A stretch of DNA of 64,000 bases, from positions 62,001-126,000 of the forward strand of contig NZ_BBNM01000005.1 of the NCBI RefSeq assembly GCF_000760595.1. The letters run 5' to 3'. The position numbers and the translations under genes are program-made. The stretch is from Acinetobacter soli (GTDB lineage: Bacteria > Pseudomonadota > Gammaproteobacteria > Pseudomonadales > Moraxellaceae). Below are positions 26,113 to 36,378 of the stretch, in pieces; the stretch's first letter is position 1; every line of letters starts with the position of its first letter. The notes below the pieces were generated by a model. It ran no database searches. It saw only the letters and a list, made by a program, of their open reading frames with translations, and was not told the origin of the DNA.

Positions 26113-26373
26113 TCAGGCTTTTTGCTGACTTTCAACCAAAGCCACCAAGCTCTGGATCGAACGAAAATGCTGTTTGGTTTCATCCGATTCAGCATTCAAA
26201 TGAATGTTGTAGCGTTTTTTAAGGGCCAAACCCAGCTCCAAGGCATCAATAGAATCGAGCCCCAAGCCTTCACCAAAAAGCGGTGCAGTATCATCAATGT
26301 CAGCGGCTTGAATATCTTCCAATGCCAATACATCAATGATCATTTGTTTTAATTCATTCGCAAGATTGCTCAT
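26113..26373 (-). CDS. Acyl carrier protein of the aryl polyene cluster (ApeE-like)
   Basis: An 86-residue acidic carrier protein. The phosphopantetheine site is Ser41 in GEGLGLDSIDALELGLAL, a normal D-S-I-D motif, and the predicted four-helix pattern is intact through the C-terminus ESQQKA. It should carry the aryl-polyene chain after activation by the transferase at 12192-12836. The ATG at 26373 is chosen over a GTG three codons earlier; the ribosome site is weak. It is the only intact ACP in the cluster. Confidence 0.93.
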   Translation of the reverse strand: MSNLANELKQMIIDVLALEDIQAADIDDTAPLFGEGLGLDSIDALELGLALKKRYNIHLNAESDETKQHFRSIQSLVALVESQQKA

Positions 26374-26382
26374 GTAAATCAC

Positions 26383-26733
26383 TCATACCAAAAATCTGAC
26401 CGATACCGATTGAAAGCGTAAACACATCTAAATGCGACACTTAAACCAGCGAAAAAAGTTGAAAACTGTCTTGTTGATCGAGAATGTTCAACCCATCACG
26501 CGACCTTCTTGTATTTTTGTTAAATTGACAGGCCCACGTCGCACCATTATAGCCTGCATTTATCGATTCGCGTGTACTGCGATGCAGTTTTGATGCGTCA
26601 CAATTTGCCATCATCCGTGAAACGTTCGGGAATATTGTGCGATAAACGTGGAACACAATCATGAATAAATTGATGAGATCTTGCATCAGAAATGTAATCA
26701 GGCCAACACGCTGCACCATCGAGATAAATGCTA
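26383..26733 (-). promoter_or_regulatory. Intergenic region with probable promoter for the ACP-led operon
   Basis: 350 bases without a gene between the chain-length factor and the ACP. On the minus strand TATAAT (26546-26551) sits in GGCTATAATGGTGCG, about 170 bases before the ACP start. The flanks resemble the -10 region upstream of the chain-length-factor gene. The -35 is poor. In other clusters a PlsC-type acyltransferase gene lies between these two genes; none of the frames here resembles it. Confidence 0.5.
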
Positions 26734-27348
26734 CTACTTCAGCTTGTGCCAGCCGCGCCATGCGTGTTGTTCCAATGCATTCCAAAACGCATAAAAGCCA
26801 AGTGCTTCTATTTCCTGCGAAGAGATTAATCCTTCAAGCGATAAATTTGGCGCCTCCAAGCTGACCACTGCCGACATAGCAAAAGCGTCAAATGTCACTT
26901 TATCATCGTAAATCTCTGGCAATGGCTCTTCGTAAAACACCACCATGACGCGTTTTACCTGTGGTTGTGTTTTTAAAATGGCGTAGGCTTCAATCATGGC
27001 TTTCGACCATGAGCAGCTTAAGCTCGTCGAAATAGTGTCATCTTGACATAAAATCGAATATAGGCCGCCAATGGCATTATGAACCGATGTTGAAAACTGC
27101 GTGGGTGATGGGGTCTGGTCGGTCAAAACATCTTTTAAGATGCCATAGGTTTTGGTTTCATCGCCATAACATGAGGCCCAGACAATATAGTCGACTGCTT
27201 GCTCATTCACGGTCTCGATGGCCACATTTAAGGCCAGCTTGGCCAATGCCGAAAGTCTCCGACGCTGCATGGCGGGTACAGATTCTAAAGCACTTTGCCC
27301 CTCACCAGCATAACAATGTCGTAAAGAAGAAAGATGAAGTTTGAGCAT
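26734..27348 (-). CDS. Short beta-ketoacyl synthase-like chain-length factor (ApeC-like)
   Basis: A 204-residue protein of the short N-terminal ketoacyl-synthase family. The ATG at 27348 (MLKLHLSSLRHCYAGEG) is chosen because the -10 at 27393-27398 fits it. Family-like parts are LALNVAIETVNEQ, FSTSVHNAIGGLYSI and ISTSLSCSWSKAMIEAYAIL. It lacks the C-terminal half of a normal ketosynthase, including both His motifs, so it cannot condense on its own. The known homologue forms a heterodimer with the full ketosynthase (here 14058-15263) and sets chain length. It is the first gene of the cluster and stands 360 bases apart from the rest. Confidence 0.82.
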   Translation of the reverse strand: MLKLHLSSLRHCYAGEGQSALESVPAMQRRRLSALAKLALNVAIETVNEQAVDYIVWASCYGDETKTYGILKDVLTDQTPSPTQFSTSVHNAIGGLYSILCQDDTISTSLSCSWSKAMIEAYAILKTQPQVKRVMVVFYEEPLPEIYDDKVTFDAFAMSAVVSLEAPNLSLEGLISSQEIEALGFYAFWNALEQHAWRGWHKLK

Positions 27349-27392
27349 GTAAAATTTCAGCCTATTTTCATTATTGTGTTGAAACCGCACGA

Positions 27393-27398
27393 ATTATA
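27393..27398 (-). promoter_or_regulatory. -10 element upstream of the chain-length-factor gene
   Basis: TATAAT on the minus strand in TGCTATAATTCGTGCG, about 45 bases before the ATG. The -35 hexamer is not obvious. Confidence 0.55.
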
Positions 27399-27466
27399 GC
27401 ATTAGTCGATTCAGTAAAAACAAACGCTAAAGGCGATGCATGAGGATGCATCCACACAAACACGCA

Positions 27467-27495
27467 ATAAAAAACCCCGAACATGTTCGGGGTTT
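27467..27495 (-). terminator. Terminator of the der transcript
   Basis: AAACCCCGAACATGTTCGGGGTTT is a perfect inverted repeat, followed on the minus strand by TTTTTTATTG, 15 bases after the der stop. Confidence 0.85.
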
Positions 27496-27508
27496 CTCGA
27501 TTGAGCAA

Positions 27509-28918
27509 TTAACGCTTAAATTTCTTCTCAGCTTTCTTGAACTTCTGCACGTAACGACGACGACGAGCAGCCACACGTTCATCGACTTGCGATTTACGCC
27601 CTTCAAATGGGTTTTCAGAGGTTTTAAAGTCGATGCGAACAGGTGTACCCTCAAGCTTGTATACTTTACGGAATACATTTTCGAGGTAACGGCGATAATC
27701 CGCTGGTGTTTTATCAACCTTGTTTCCGTGAATCACAATCGTTGGTGGATTTTGTCCGCCCATATGCGCATAACGCATCTTGATACGACGACCGCTCACC
27801 ATTGGAGGTTGATGCGCTTCGGTAGCATCATTCAAAATCTGGGTCAGTTTGGCTGGCGAAACTTTCAGATTTGCCGACTCGTAAGCACGGTGAATTGATG
27901 GATACAGCTCACCAACACCTGTGCCGTGTAAAGCAGAGATCAAGTGAATTTTTGCCCATGGAATAAAGTCAAAACGGCGCTCGACATCAAGCTTACATTG
28001 CTTGCGGTCATACTCGGTCATGTTATCCCATTTATTAATGGCAATCACCATGGCACGTCCAGCTTCAAGCGCATAACCGATCAAGTGCAAGTCTTGCTCG
28101 ACAATGCCTTCACGCGCATCGACCACCACCACAACCACATGCGCATCTTTCATGGCTTGTAGCGTCTTAACGACCGAGAATTTCTCAATCATTTCATCGA
28201 CTTTACCCTTACGACGCACACCCGCAGTGTCGATCAGCGTATATTGACGTCCATCACGCTCAAATGGAATATAAATCGAGTCACGCGTTGTGCCTGGCTG
28301 GTCAAATGCCACTACACGCTCTTCACCTAACAGGCGATTGACCAAGGTCGATTTACCCACATTCGGGCGACCAATAATCGCCAAACGCAAGCCTGTGGCT
28401 TTGTCGTGTTCTTCAGGATTTTCATCTTCAGGCACATCTACCAGCACATCTTCAAGCATTTGTGCCACGCCACGACCATGGCTGGCCGCCACATGTAACG
28501 GCTCACCAAAGCCAAGTTTGTAAAACTCAACTACAGCGGCTTCTGCATGTACTCCGTCTACTTTGTTGGCTACAAGGTAGACTTTTTTACCTAAGCTACG
28601 GATTTCACGTGCGATTTGCTCATCCGATGCCAACAGACCTGCACGGGCATCGACCACAAAAATGATGATGTCTGCTTCATGAATAGCTGTTTTGGATTGT
28701 TCAGCCATGTAGGCATCAATGCCCGCCTCACCCTCACCAATACCACCGGTATCGACAACAATAAATGATTTATTTTGGTAAACCGCATCACCATATTTAC
28801 GGTCACGGGTAAGCCCTGCAAAATCAGCCACGAGTGCATCACGACTCTTGGTAATCTGGTTAAACAATGTTGATTTTCCGACATTCGGACGACCAATGAG
28901 CGCAATAACGGGTTTCAT
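27509..28918 (-). CDS. der: Ribosome biogenesis GTPase Der
   Basis: Der (EngA) helps to assemble the 50S subunit. The 469-residue protein has two tandem GTPase domains, each with its P-loop ([15 protein letters not shown] at the start, [16 protein letters not shown] near residue 180), DTGG/DTAGV switch II motifs and NKVD/NKWD base-recognition motifs, then a KH-like domain with a basic tail (KKAEKKFKR). The ATG at 28918 ([12 protein letters not shown]) follows AAGG by eight bases; an upstream extension is not family-like. It is the last gene of the rlmN-to-der series but is separated from bamB by a terminator. Confidence 0.97.
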   Translation of the reverse strand: MKPVIALIGRPNVGKSTLFNQITKSRDALVADFAGLTRDRKYGDAVYQNKSFIVVDTGGIGEGEAGIDAYMAEQSKTAIHEADIIIFVVDARAGLLASDEQIAREIRSLGKKVYLVANKVDGVHAEAAVVEFYKLGFGEPLHVAASHGRGVAQMLEDVLVDVPEDENPEEHDKATGLRLAIIGRPNVGKSTLVNRLLGEERVVAFDQPGTTRDSIYIPFERDGRQYTLIDTAGVRRKGKVDEMIEKFSVVKTLQAMKDAHVVVVVVDAREGIVEQDLHLIGYALEAGRAMVIAINKWDNMTEYDRKQCKLDVERRFDFIPWAKIHLISALHGTGVGELYPSIHRAYESANLKVSPAKLTQILNDATEAHQPPMVSGRRIKMRYAHMGGQNPPTIVIHGNKVDKTPADYRRYLENVFRKVYKLEGTPVRIDFKTSENPFEGRKSQVDERVAARRRRYVQKFKKAEKKFKR

Positions 28919-29002
28919 AGAGTAACCTTTTTCAAGATCTGCCATCTCTCATGGCATCTGCATCAGAAACGATAAATAAGGAAGACAAAAGGCCAGAGGC
29001 CC

Positions 29003-29049
29003 AAATAAAAATACGGGGTTTTGAATGGTTTAGTATTCAAAATACCCCG
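29003..29049 (-). terminator. Probable terminator after bamB
   Basis: On the minus strand CGGGG-TA-TTTTGAAT pairs with ATTCAAAACCCCG (two-base bulge) and is followed by TATTTTTATTT. The der gene therefore probably has its own promoter downstream or depends on read-through. Confidence 0.65.
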
Positions 29050-29104
29050 ATGAATTTGATAAGCGTTTCGCCGAGCGGCTAGTTTAACACAAGCTGAGGA
29101 AAAA

Positions 29105-30259
29105 TTAACGTACTTCCCAGATGGTTAAGGCACCTTTTGCGGTAGAGGTATATAAATGACCGTCTACTACACGCAGCGAACTGACTTCTCCACGTGTTTT
29201 GGCACGCCCGATGAGCTGACCAGAATTTGGATTGATCAAATGAATCACGCCATCTAGATCACCCACCACCAAGTCTTTTCCGAGCATAACAGGATTACTT
29301 AACTGACGATTAAGCAATACATCACTCTCCCAGAGCTTCGAACCTGTACCTAAATCAAAGGCACTAAGTTTACCGTCACTTTGCGAAATAAACACTTTGT
29401 TGTCATAGACAGCCGGGCGCTTGTTACTGCTTGAATCCTGATTCCATACCACACTCAAATTGGTGAGGTCAGTAACCGTTACTTGACCTTGATAACTCAC
29501 CGTCACCAAATATTGGCCAGAAACGACCGGATCACCATCGATGTCGATCAGGCGCTGTACGTCAGAACGTCCTTCACTTACAGCAACGCGGCGCTGAAAA
29601 CGTGGAATACCGCTGATGACGTCAATACCATAAACATAGCCGTTGGCACTGGCCGCAACAACTGTACGGTCGTCAAGCATGACAGGTGATGGCTGGCCGC
29701 GCAAACTAAATTGGATGCTTGGCATTTTGTAGGTCCACACCTGCTGACCTGTGGCAGCATCGTGTGCAAACACTGTACCATCATTGGCGATGGTGGTGAC
29801 GCGTCCTTGATAAATCAGAGACGGACTAAGCACAGCACCACTAAGCTGTACTTTCCACTTTTGCTCACCCGTTTGCTGATCAAGCGCGAAAAGTTCACCT
29901 TTTGCAGTCCCGACCACGACAATACCTTCACCTGCGACCGTACCCGCAGTCAGACGATGCTTGGTCACACGTGTAGTCCAGAGGCGATCTTTACCACGAT
30001 ATGCCGAAACTTTACCTTTCGGATCTGGTACAAAAATGACTCCATTGACATTATCAAGCTGAAGACGCAAAGGATCTGCCTTAGGCATTGATGACACACG
30101 TTGAGAAAAAACAGGTACGAGCGCTTGCGTTTGCGTCTGTGCAAGTTTAGGCAAAGGATTCGGCTTGGCCTCTTCCTTTTTTAACTTGTTGGTTGAACAA
30201 CCGACTAAGGCGGCTGATACAATCATTAATGCAAACGGAAATTTATACTTTATATCCAT
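29105..30259 (-). CDS. bamB: Outer-membrane assembly lipoprotein BamB
   Basis: BamB is a beta-propeller lipoprotein of the BAM complex that inserts beta-barrel proteins in the outer membrane. The 384-residue product begins with a lipoprotein signal ending in LVGC (Cys near residue 21). The body has repeated PQQ-like blades such as GELFALDQQTGEQKWKVQL and GTVFAHDAATGQQVWTYKM. Its ATG overlaps the yfgM stop by one base (TAATG). Confidence 0.95.
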   Translation of the reverse strand: MDIKYKFPFALMIVSAALVGCSTNKLKKEEAKPNPLPKLAQTQTQALVPVFSQRVSSMPKADPLRLQLDNVNGVIFVPDPKGKVSAYRGKDRLWTTRVTKHRLTAGTVAGEGIVVVGTAKGELFALDQQTGEQKWKVQLSGAVLSPSLIYQGRVTTIANDGTVFAHDAATGQQVWTYKMPSIQFSLRGQPSPVMLDDRTVVAASANGYVYGIDVISGIPRFQRRVAVSEGRSDVQRLIDIDGDPVVSGQYLVTVSYQGQVTVTDLTNLSVVWNQDSSSNKRPAVYDNKVFISQSDGKLSAFDLGTGSKLWESDVLLNRQLSNPVMLGKDLVVGDLDGVIHLINPNSGQLIGRAKTRGEVSSLRVVDGHLYTSTAKGALTIWEVR

Positions 30260-30960
30260 TAAGACTCATCCACCTGTGTGTCTAGAATCGGGCGCTCGAT
30301 CTCAGGATCATCTACTAAAACGCCTACACTTTCGAGTTTAATTTGTAAAATTTGACGCTCTTGTTTACGTTCTAGCAAAACATCCCATGCACTTTGATAC
30401 GCCTTGCGAGCAGAAGCGATATCATTTTTTGCAACGTAGACATCGCCGCGAGCTTCTTCAGCTGTGGCTTTGAATGCTGGATCGGTAACAGATGATAGCG
30501 TTTTTAACGCCTCATCATACTTCTTTTGCGCAAGTTGCGCATTAGATAAACGTAATTTGATGAGTTGCACAAGCCCTTCATCATTTATTTTTGTAGTCTC
30601 GATTTTTTTCAGCGACTTTTCAGCGCCTGCATAATCACCTTTGTCGTAGGCAATTTTAGCCAGCATGAATTCAACTTGAATCGCTTGAATTGAATCCGGC
30701 GCATCTTTGACAATCTTGTCTGCTGCTGCGTAAAGATTATTGAGTGCATCTGGATTCGATTCAGCCGCTTGCGCCTGATCCATCAGTTGCTGAACTTTTG
30801 CGGTACGAGTCTGGTTTTCAGCCAAGGTTTTCTTTTGCCAATACTGCCAACCCAAAAAGGCAATGAGCGCAATAAGGATTCCGATAATAAGAGCTGAACC
30901 ATATTTTTTACTGAACGACTTCAAGTTATCGAGTTGTTCTTCTTCACTTAATGCGCTCAT
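30259..30960 (-). CDS. yfgM: YfgM-like tetratricopeptide protein, ancillary SecYEG subunit
   Basis: A 233-residue inner-membrane protein with a short cytoplasmic N-terminus (MSALSEEEQLDNLKSFSKKY), one helix (ALIIGILIALIAFLGWQYW) and a periplasmic TPR-like domain. In E. coli YfgM joins the SecYEG translocon with the chaperone PpiD. Position between hisS and bamB is the same as in many gammaproteobacteria and supports the name. Confidence 0.9.
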   Translation of the reverse strand: MSALSEEEQLDNLKSFSKKYGSALIIGILIALIAFLGWQYWQKKTLAENQTRTAKVQQLMDQAQAAESNPDALNNLYAAADKIVKDAPDSIQAIQVEFMLAKIAYDKGDYAGAEKSLKKIETTKINDEGLVQLIKLRLSNAQLAQKKYDEALKTLSSVTDPAFKATAEEARGDVYVAKNDIASARKAYQSAWDVLLERKQERQILQIKLESVGVLVDDPEIERPILDTQVDES

Positions 30961-30991
30961 GCGTGTGTCCTTTATCCTTCAAATCTTCAGC

Positions 30992-32284
30992 TTAATTTGC
31001 AATTTTTTCAATTAAAAATGGTACAAGCGCCGAGAGCGCAACCTGAGACTGTTCTGCCGTTGCCAACTCTTTAATCGCAAGCTCCTGTGCAGTCCACTCT
31101 CGTTCTCCAAGAATCACAGCAAAGCGCGCACCAGATTGGTCGGCTTTTTTCATTTGACTCTTCATACTGCCCTGAGAACCGGTTTTAATTCGAAGCGGAT
31201 GGTTGAGCTGCTCAAGCTGATCACGCACCTGTTCTGCCAGCACCAGTGCCTTGCCTTGATAGGCTGGTTCGGCCACTAAAAAGACATCACAATCACGCAC
31301 GTCTTGAACCTGTTCAACTTGCTCAAGCAAGAGTAAAAGTCGCTCCATGCCCATGGCAAAACCTACCGCAGGTACAGATTGATCCGCCTTACCTTTGAGT
31401 TGTCCGACCAGACCATCATAACGACCGCCTGCACATACCGTCCCTTGCGAACCCAACAACGTTGTGGTCCATTCAAATACCGTTTTGTTGTAGTAATCGA
31501 GACCACGAACCAGTTTTTGGTTAATGACAAACGATACGCCAGCCTGAGTCAGATAATCTTGCAATTGCTGGAAATGAGCCAGACTTTCTTCTTTAAGAAA
31601 ATCATGCAATTTCGGTGCATTTTCCAAGATCTTTTGGGTTGATTCAATTTTCGAATCTAAAATACGTAGCGGATTGGTGCCCAAACGACGCTGAGAATCT
31701 TCATCAAGTGCATCTTTGTGCTGATTTAAAAAATCGACCAATGCAGCTCGATATTCAGCACGCTCATCCATTTCACCCAAGGTATTGAGCTCAAGTTGAA
31801 CTTTATCGGATACACCCATGCGTTTCCACAAACGTGCCGTCATCATGATCAGTTCGGCATCGATGTCTGGCGTTGCCACCCCAAAGGTTTCGACACCGAA
31901 CTGATGAAATTGACGATAACGTCCCTTCTGTGGTTTTTCGTAGCGAAACATAGGTCCAACATACCAAACACGCGGAGTGGCGCCACGCAGTAAGTTGTGT
32001 TCAAGCATGGCACGTACACAACCTGCAGTACCTTCAGGACGCAGTGTTAAAGATTCTGGTGGTGTTCCTTTGTCGAGAAAGGTGTACATTTCCTTTTCGA
32101 CAATATCCGTTGCATCACCAATTGCACGCTTGAATAAGCCCGTTTGTTCAACAATCGGCAAGCGAATCTGTTGGTAACCGTATGCATCCATCAAAGAAGC
32201 GAGATGCTGTTCAAGACGTCTCCATGCTGGCGTTTGAGCAGGAAGAACGTCATTAAAACCTTTAATTGCGACAATTGAACTCAT
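30992..32284 (-). CDS. hisS: Histidyl-tRNA synthetase
   Basis: Charges tRNA-His in the cytoplasm. The 430-residue class II synthetase contains motif 2 ([19 protein letters not shown]), the histidine-specific [23 protein letters not shown] and the motif 3 region [13 protein letters not shown], followed by an anticodon-binding domain. The start overlaps the ispG stop by four bases. Confidence 0.98.
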   Translation of the reverse strand: MSSIVAIKGFNDVLPAQTPAWRRLEQHLASLMDAYGYQQIRLPIVEQTGLFKRAIGDATDIVEKEMYTFLDKGTPPESLTLRPEGTAGCVRAMLEHNLLRGATPRVWYVGPMFRYEKPQKGRYRQFHQFGVETFGVATPDIDAELIMMTARLWKRMGVSDKVQLELNTLGEMDERAEYRAALVDFLNQHKDALDEDSQRRLGTNPLRILDSKIESTQKILENAPKLHDFLKEESLAHFQQLQDYLTQAGVSFVINQKLVRGLDYYNKTVFEWTTTLLGSQGTVCAGGRYDGLVGQLKGKADQSVPAVGFAMGMERLLLLLEQVEQVQDVRDCDVFLVAEPAYQGKALVLAEQVRDQLEQLNHPLRIKTGSQGSMKSQMKKADQSGARFAVILGEREWTAQELAIKELATAEQSQVALSALVPFLIEKIAN

Positions 32285-33396
32285 GATGAACTACGAATAA
32301 TTTCTTTAGATTTAGCTTCTTCGATCTCTTTCACACGCTGACGAACCATTGATTCGATTTCATCAACCAACTGGTCCGTATCGATCAGGTGACTTTTTTC
32401 ACCGTTACGATAGACCAATGAACGAGGAGAAGCACCCACAACACCGATATCAGCTTCCTTCGCCTCACCCGGACCATTTACCTTACACCCAATCACCGAC
32501 AGATCCATTGGGGTACGAACATCTTCTAAGCGCTCTTCGAGCGATTGCATGACCTTGATCACATCAAACTCTTGACGAGAACAGCTTGGACACGCAATAA
32601 AGTTAATCCCGTTTGAACGCAAACCAAGTGATTTGAGAATATCAAAGCCGATTTTAACTTCATCTTCTGGCTCAGCTGCCAAGGAGATACGCATAGTATC
32701 GCCAATGCCTTCCATCAGCAAGCCACCGAGTGCAATCGCAGATTTGACCGTGCCTGTGCGGTAAATCCCAGCTTCGGTTACACCCAAATGCAGTGGATTA
32801 TCAATCTGCTGCGAAAGCAGGCGATAAGCATCCATGGTTAAAAATACATTCGATGCTTTCACACTGACTTTAAACTCATGAAAGTTCAAACGATCTAAAA
32901 TATCGATATGACGCATGGCCGATTCAAGCAAGGCTGCACCTGTCGGTTCGCCATACTTTTTTTGCAAATCTTTTTCTAGCGAGCCAGCATTGACACCAAT
33001 ACGGATCGAAATATCATGATGACGAGCCGCGGCCACCACTTCACGCACTTTTTGATCAGAGCCGATATTGCCTGGATTGATACGCAAGCAGTCTGCTCCG
33101 TAATCAGCCACAGCCAAGGCAATTTTGTGATCAAAATGAATATCCGCCACCAGTGGCACTGAAACACGTTTACGGATTTGACCAAACGCTTCAGCAGCCT
33201 CCATAGAAGGCACAGAGACACGCATAATATCAACACCCGCATCTGCACATCGTTGAATTTGTGCAACAGTTGCATCGACATCACAGGTTTCTGTATTGGT
33301 CATGCTTTGAATACTGATAGGCGCATCGCCACCGACATAGACAGAGCCAACACGAATTTTACGGGTCGGACGGCGTTTTATAGGATTTTCGATCAT
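32281..33396 (-). CDS. ispG: 4-hydroxy-3-methylbut-2-en-1-yl diphosphate synthase
   Basis: IspG (GcpE) carries out the next-to-last step of the MEP isoprenoid pathway with a 4Fe-4S cluster. The 371-residue protein has the N-terminal [35 protein letters not shown], and the cluster ligands in [11 protein letters not shown] with a third Cys in [11 protein letters not shown]. Length and order (rodZ-ispG-hisS) are standard. Confidence 0.98.
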   Translation of the reverse strand: MIENPIKRRPTRKIRVGSVYVGGDAPISIQSMTNTETCDVDATVAQIQRCADAGVDIMRVSVPSMEAAEAFGQIRKRVSVPLVADIHFDHKIALAVADYGADCLRINPGNIGSDQKVREVVAAARHHDISIRIGVNAGSLEKDLQKKYGEPTGAALLESAMRHIDILDRLNFHEFKVSVKASNVFLTMDAYRLLSQQIDNPLHLGVTEAGIYRTGTVKSAIALGGLLMEGIGDTMRISLAAEPEDEVKIGFDILKSLGLRSNGINFIACPSCSRQEFDVIKVMQSLEERLEDVRTPMDLSVIGCKVNGPGEAKEADIGVVGASPRSLVYRNGEKSHLIDTDQLVDEIESMVRQRVKEIEEAKSKEIIRSSS

Positions 33397-33421
33397 CGTT
33401 GGGTGCTCTACTTTCTCTGTC

Positions 33422-34204
33422 TTAACGCGATAAACGGAATTCTGCTTTGCCGTTTACGGTATAAGGCGACAATGAAATTTGCTCTTGATTTAAACTCAAC
33501 GACACAGCAGACGCATCATCAAGTCGAATCTGAAAAGGTGACTGGCCCGACAACTCCAGTGTGGATGCCTGACGACCTGTTGCAAGCACCTTACCGGTTG
33601 AATCTACAATATGAATAGAGGTCGGACGGGTAAAGTTCAAGACCAATTGGTCGCCCGATGCTGCCGAAGCATTTCCCATCGGTAAAATTTCAACGTTCGA
33701 TGCCGCAGGCGCAGTAGCATCATTTTTCTTACTTGACCAGTTTTGAATGGCGGTAAAAATCAGTCCAAGAATAACCAGAACCAATACAATCAGCACACTA
33801 CGTTTTAACCATTTACGATTACGCTCGCTGTTTGAACCCGGCAATTTACCCATGATCTTAATCGGCGAGTTGGTCAGCGCATGATTCGGCAATAAGCCCG
33901 TATCATTGGCATAGATTTCATCAAAACGTTGAATAATGATCGATGCATCCGCATTTAAATACTTTGCATACGAACGATAATAACCTTTGATAAACGTGGC
34001 CTCTGGTAGCACTTTATAATCATCGTTTTCAAGTGCCGTTAAGGTTTTTACCGGCATTTTCAGCGCGTCCGCAACGTGCTCGAGCTCCAGCTTTTTCGCA
34101 ATACGGATTTGACGTAAATACTCACCGGGACGTTGTACATTTCCTAATGCAGAAGTGGGTAAACTTGAGCCAGTTGGCTGCTGTGAATTAGGATTTATTT
34201 CCAT
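33422..34204 (-). CDS. rodZ: RodZ-like cell-shape protein (helix-turn-helix, transmembrane, DUF4115)
   Basis: RodZ links MreB to the elongation machinery. The 260-residue protein has a cytoplasmic Xre-like HTH ([20 protein letters not shown], residues ~27-46, then LTALENDDY and [17 protein letters not shown]), a single helix ([19 protein letters not shown] near 140) and a periplasmic C-terminal domain. This layout is diagnostic. It overlaps pilW by ten bases. Confidence 0.93.
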   Translation of the reverse strand: MEINPNSQQPTGSSLPTSALGNVQRPGEYLRQIRIAKKLELEHVADALKMPVKTLTALENDDYKVLPEATFIKGYYRSYAKYLNADASIIIQRFDEIYANDTGLLPNHALTNSPIKIMGKLPGSNSERNRKWLKRSVLIVLVLVILGLIFTAIQNWSSKKNDATAPAASNVEILPMGNASAASGDQLVLNFTRPTSIHIVDSTGKVLATGRQASTLELSGQSPFQIRLDDASAVSLSLNQEQISLSPYTVNGKAEFRLSR

Positions 34205-34995
34205 ACGGCCTCAGTACTGTACTGTAATTGCATATAACGTTGATATTCTGGACTATCTGGGTAAAAAATACGAAGCTGATTTACCAATACTTGCACCCCA
34301 GTCCGGTCGGCATTCGCTCTCGCGACGCGAATTCCCACCCAAAGTGCACGAGCACTCTGATTTTTCTGCCCAACAGTTCGAACATATTGTTCATACATCT
34401 CTGTCGAGGCAGGAATTTTGTGTTGCAAATAATAAATTTCTGCTAACTCTAACATTGAAACAGTTGAATCACGGTTTGCCTGAAGTGCCTGTTTGAACAT
34501 TTTTTCAGCATTCGAAACACCCCCCAGATGCAAATAAATCCGACCTAAATTTTCCAGTGCCAGATAGCGCTGGTCATATCCTAATGTACTACCGGCGCGT
34601 GTCAATTGTTGAATTGCATCATGATAACGTTTCATCTGATACAAATAAGCGCCATAGTTGTTTCTGGCCTGAGCATTCTCCGGATCCAGCGCTACAGCAC
34701 GTGCAAAATATTCATCGGCTTTTTCAAGATTTGGGCGACTGCCCTCTTGCTGCAACAACACCCCCATCATCATGTTGGCATTGCTGTCTCTCGGTTCGAC
34801 TTTGAGTGCATGATCTAGCGCACGCTTGGCAGCATCAAGATCACCTGTTTTGATATATTCTGCTGCAAGTTGAGTCCGGACTTTCGCGCCTTTTTGCGGA
34901 TCTTTTTTTATTGAAGTCGTTTGGCATCCAGATAAAAGAAGCGCCGCCAGCATAGTGGCAGCGAATGACTTTCTAATTGTATAGGCCTTACTCAA
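34195..34995 (-). CDS. pilW: Type IV pilus biogenesis/stability lipoprotein PilW (PilF)
   Basis: PilW (PilF in Pseudomonas) is the outer-membrane pilotin that assembles the PilQ secretin. The 266-residue product carries a lipoprotein signal with lipobox LLSGC and TPR repeats (AAEYIKTGDLDAAKRALDHA, NNYGAYLYQMKRYHDAI). The best start is a TTG at 34995 preceded by GGGAG seven bases upstream and lying 17 bases past the rlmN stop. An upstream ATG would overlap rlmN and destroy the signal-peptide layout. The gene neighbourhood rlmN-pilW-rodZ is conserved. Confidence 0.9.
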   Translation of the reverse strand: MSKAYTIRKSFAATMLAALLLSGCQTTSIKKDPQKGAKVRTQLAAEYIKTGDLDAAKRALDHALKVEPRDSNANMMMGVLLQQEGSRPNLEKADEYFARAVALDPENAQARNNYGAYLYQMKRYHDAIQQLTRAGSTLGYDQRYLALENLGRIYLHLGGVSNAEKMFKQALQANRDSTVSMLELAEIYYLQHKIPASTEMYEQYVRTVGQKNQSARALWVGIRVARANADRTGVQVLVNQLRIFYPDSPEYQRYMQLQYSTEAVWK

Positions 34996-35012
34996 CTTAC
35001 CACTCCCAATGC

Positions 35013-36257
35013 TTATCCTTGTGAGCGCATAATCTCTTGTCGCTGCGCAACTTTCTTTTTCCATTGTTCGGCGCGACGTGTACGGTCAGCTACCTGCCCG
35101 ACTAACTGGCCACATGCCGCATCAATGTCATCACCACGTGTCTGTCGAATCGTACACACAAAACCGGCATCAGACAAAGCTTTTTGAAACGCCATAATAC
35201 GATTACGGCTTGAGCGACCATACGGCGCGTGCGGAAACGGATTAAACGGAATTAAATTAATTTTACTTGGTAAATTTTTCAGCAGTTTAATCATCTGCTG
35301 TGCATGTTCAGGATGATCGTTTACGCCATCGAGCATCACATATTCGATGGTCACGTGCTTACGTGCACTTTCATTGCCATCTTTGGAAATATAACGCTGT
35401 GCTGCCGGAATAAGCTGTTCAAGCGGATATTTTTTGTTGATCGGCACCAACTCATCACGCAGTTCGTTATTTGGCGCATGTAAAGAAATCGCGAGGGCGA
35501 CATCCAACTCTTCAGCCAACTTATCGATCATTGGAACGACACCCGACGTCGACAAAGTCACACGGCGCTTCGACATACCGTAGGCAAAGTCATCTAACAT
35601 GATCGACATCGAATGAACCACAGGCTTGAAGTTCAATAACGGCTCGCCCATACCCATCATTACCACATTGGTCACCGAACGGGTACGTTCTGCGACGGGT
35701 ACATCTTCAACATAAGACTGATTGGCCACCCAAAGCTGACCAATAATTTCATCAGGCGTTAAATCACGCTGAAAGCCTTGTTTACCCGTCGAACAAAACG
35801 AGCAATCCAATGCACAGCCCACTTGTGAAGAGATACATAGGGTTTTACGTGAACCGGTTTTATCTTCTGCCGGAATCAGAACGGTTTCGACCAGTGAGCC
35901 TTCACCATCCCCCACACGAAACACCCACTTACGCGTGCCGTCTTTAGAATAATGACGATGCACCACATGCGGCGCTTTGACTTCACACACTTGCTCAAGT
36001 TTGGCGCGCAGTTTGCCCGAAATATTGGTCATTTCGGCAAAATCGGTAACAAAATACTGATGAATCCATTTCATGATCTGACCGGCACGAAATTTCTTTT
36101 CGCCAATCTGTTCAAAAAATTGTTCGAGTTCTTTACGCGACATCCCTAAAAGGTTTAATTTCGGCTTCACGACGTCTTTGTCCACAGCCATTTGAGATGT
36201 AGATGAAGAATGCGGTGCGTCTGTATTTGGCACTGAAACGCCTACTGCAGATGTCAT
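35013..36257 (-). CDS. rlmN: 23S rRNA (adenine2503-C2)/tRNA(adenine37-C2) methyltransferase
   Basis: RlmN is a radical SAM enzyme methylating A2503 of 23S rRNA and A37 of some tRNAs. The 414-residue protein has the CxxxCxxC motif in [41 protein letters not shown], and the C-terminal catalytic Cys in [10 protein letters not shown]. The first 30 residues are a low-complexity extension (Ser/Thr/Val-rich), so translation may start later. Confidence 0.96.
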   Translation of the reverse strand: MTSAVGVSVPNTDAPHSSSTSQMAVDKDVVKPKLNLLGMSRKELEQFFEQIGEKKFRAGQIMKWIHQYFVTDFAEMTNISGKLRAKLEQVCEVKAPHVVHRHYSKDGTRKWVFRVGDGEGSLVETVLIPAEDKTGSRKTLCISSQVGCALDCSFCSTGKQGFQRDLTPDEIIGQLWVANQSYVEDVPVAERTRSVTNVVMMGMGEPLLNFKPVVHSMSIMLDDFAYGMSKRRVTLSTSGVVPMIDKLAEELDVALAISLHAPNNELRDELVPINKKYPLEQLIPAAQRYISKDGNESARKHVTIEYVMLDGVNDHPEHAQQMIKLLKNLPSKINLIPFNPFPHAPYGRSSRNRIMAFQKALSDAGFVCTIRQTRGDDIDAACGQLVGQVADRTRRAEQWKKKVAQRQEIMRSQG

Positions 36258-36327
36258 GAGATTACCTAAACCAAAATAGAGATGAAATTCGATTGTTTAA
36301 AAATAAAACAATCACTTCATGAGAGAA

Positions 36328-36364
36328 TAAAAAAACCAGATAAGTATGATACCACTTATCTGGT
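36328..36364 (-). terminator. Terminator of the ndk transcript
   Basis: ACCAGATAAGT and ACTTATCTGGT pair as an 11-bp stem; on the minus strand it is followed by TTTTTTT, 15 bases after the ndk stop. Confidence 0.88.
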
Positions 36365-36378
36365 TTAATTGCTTTTAA

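Noticed and set aside
26441..26785. 114-codon minus-strand frame between the chain-length factor and ACP genes
   Set aside because: It overlaps the end of the chain-length-factor gene, contains the probable TATAAT promoter and shows no acyltransferase motif (no HxxxxD).
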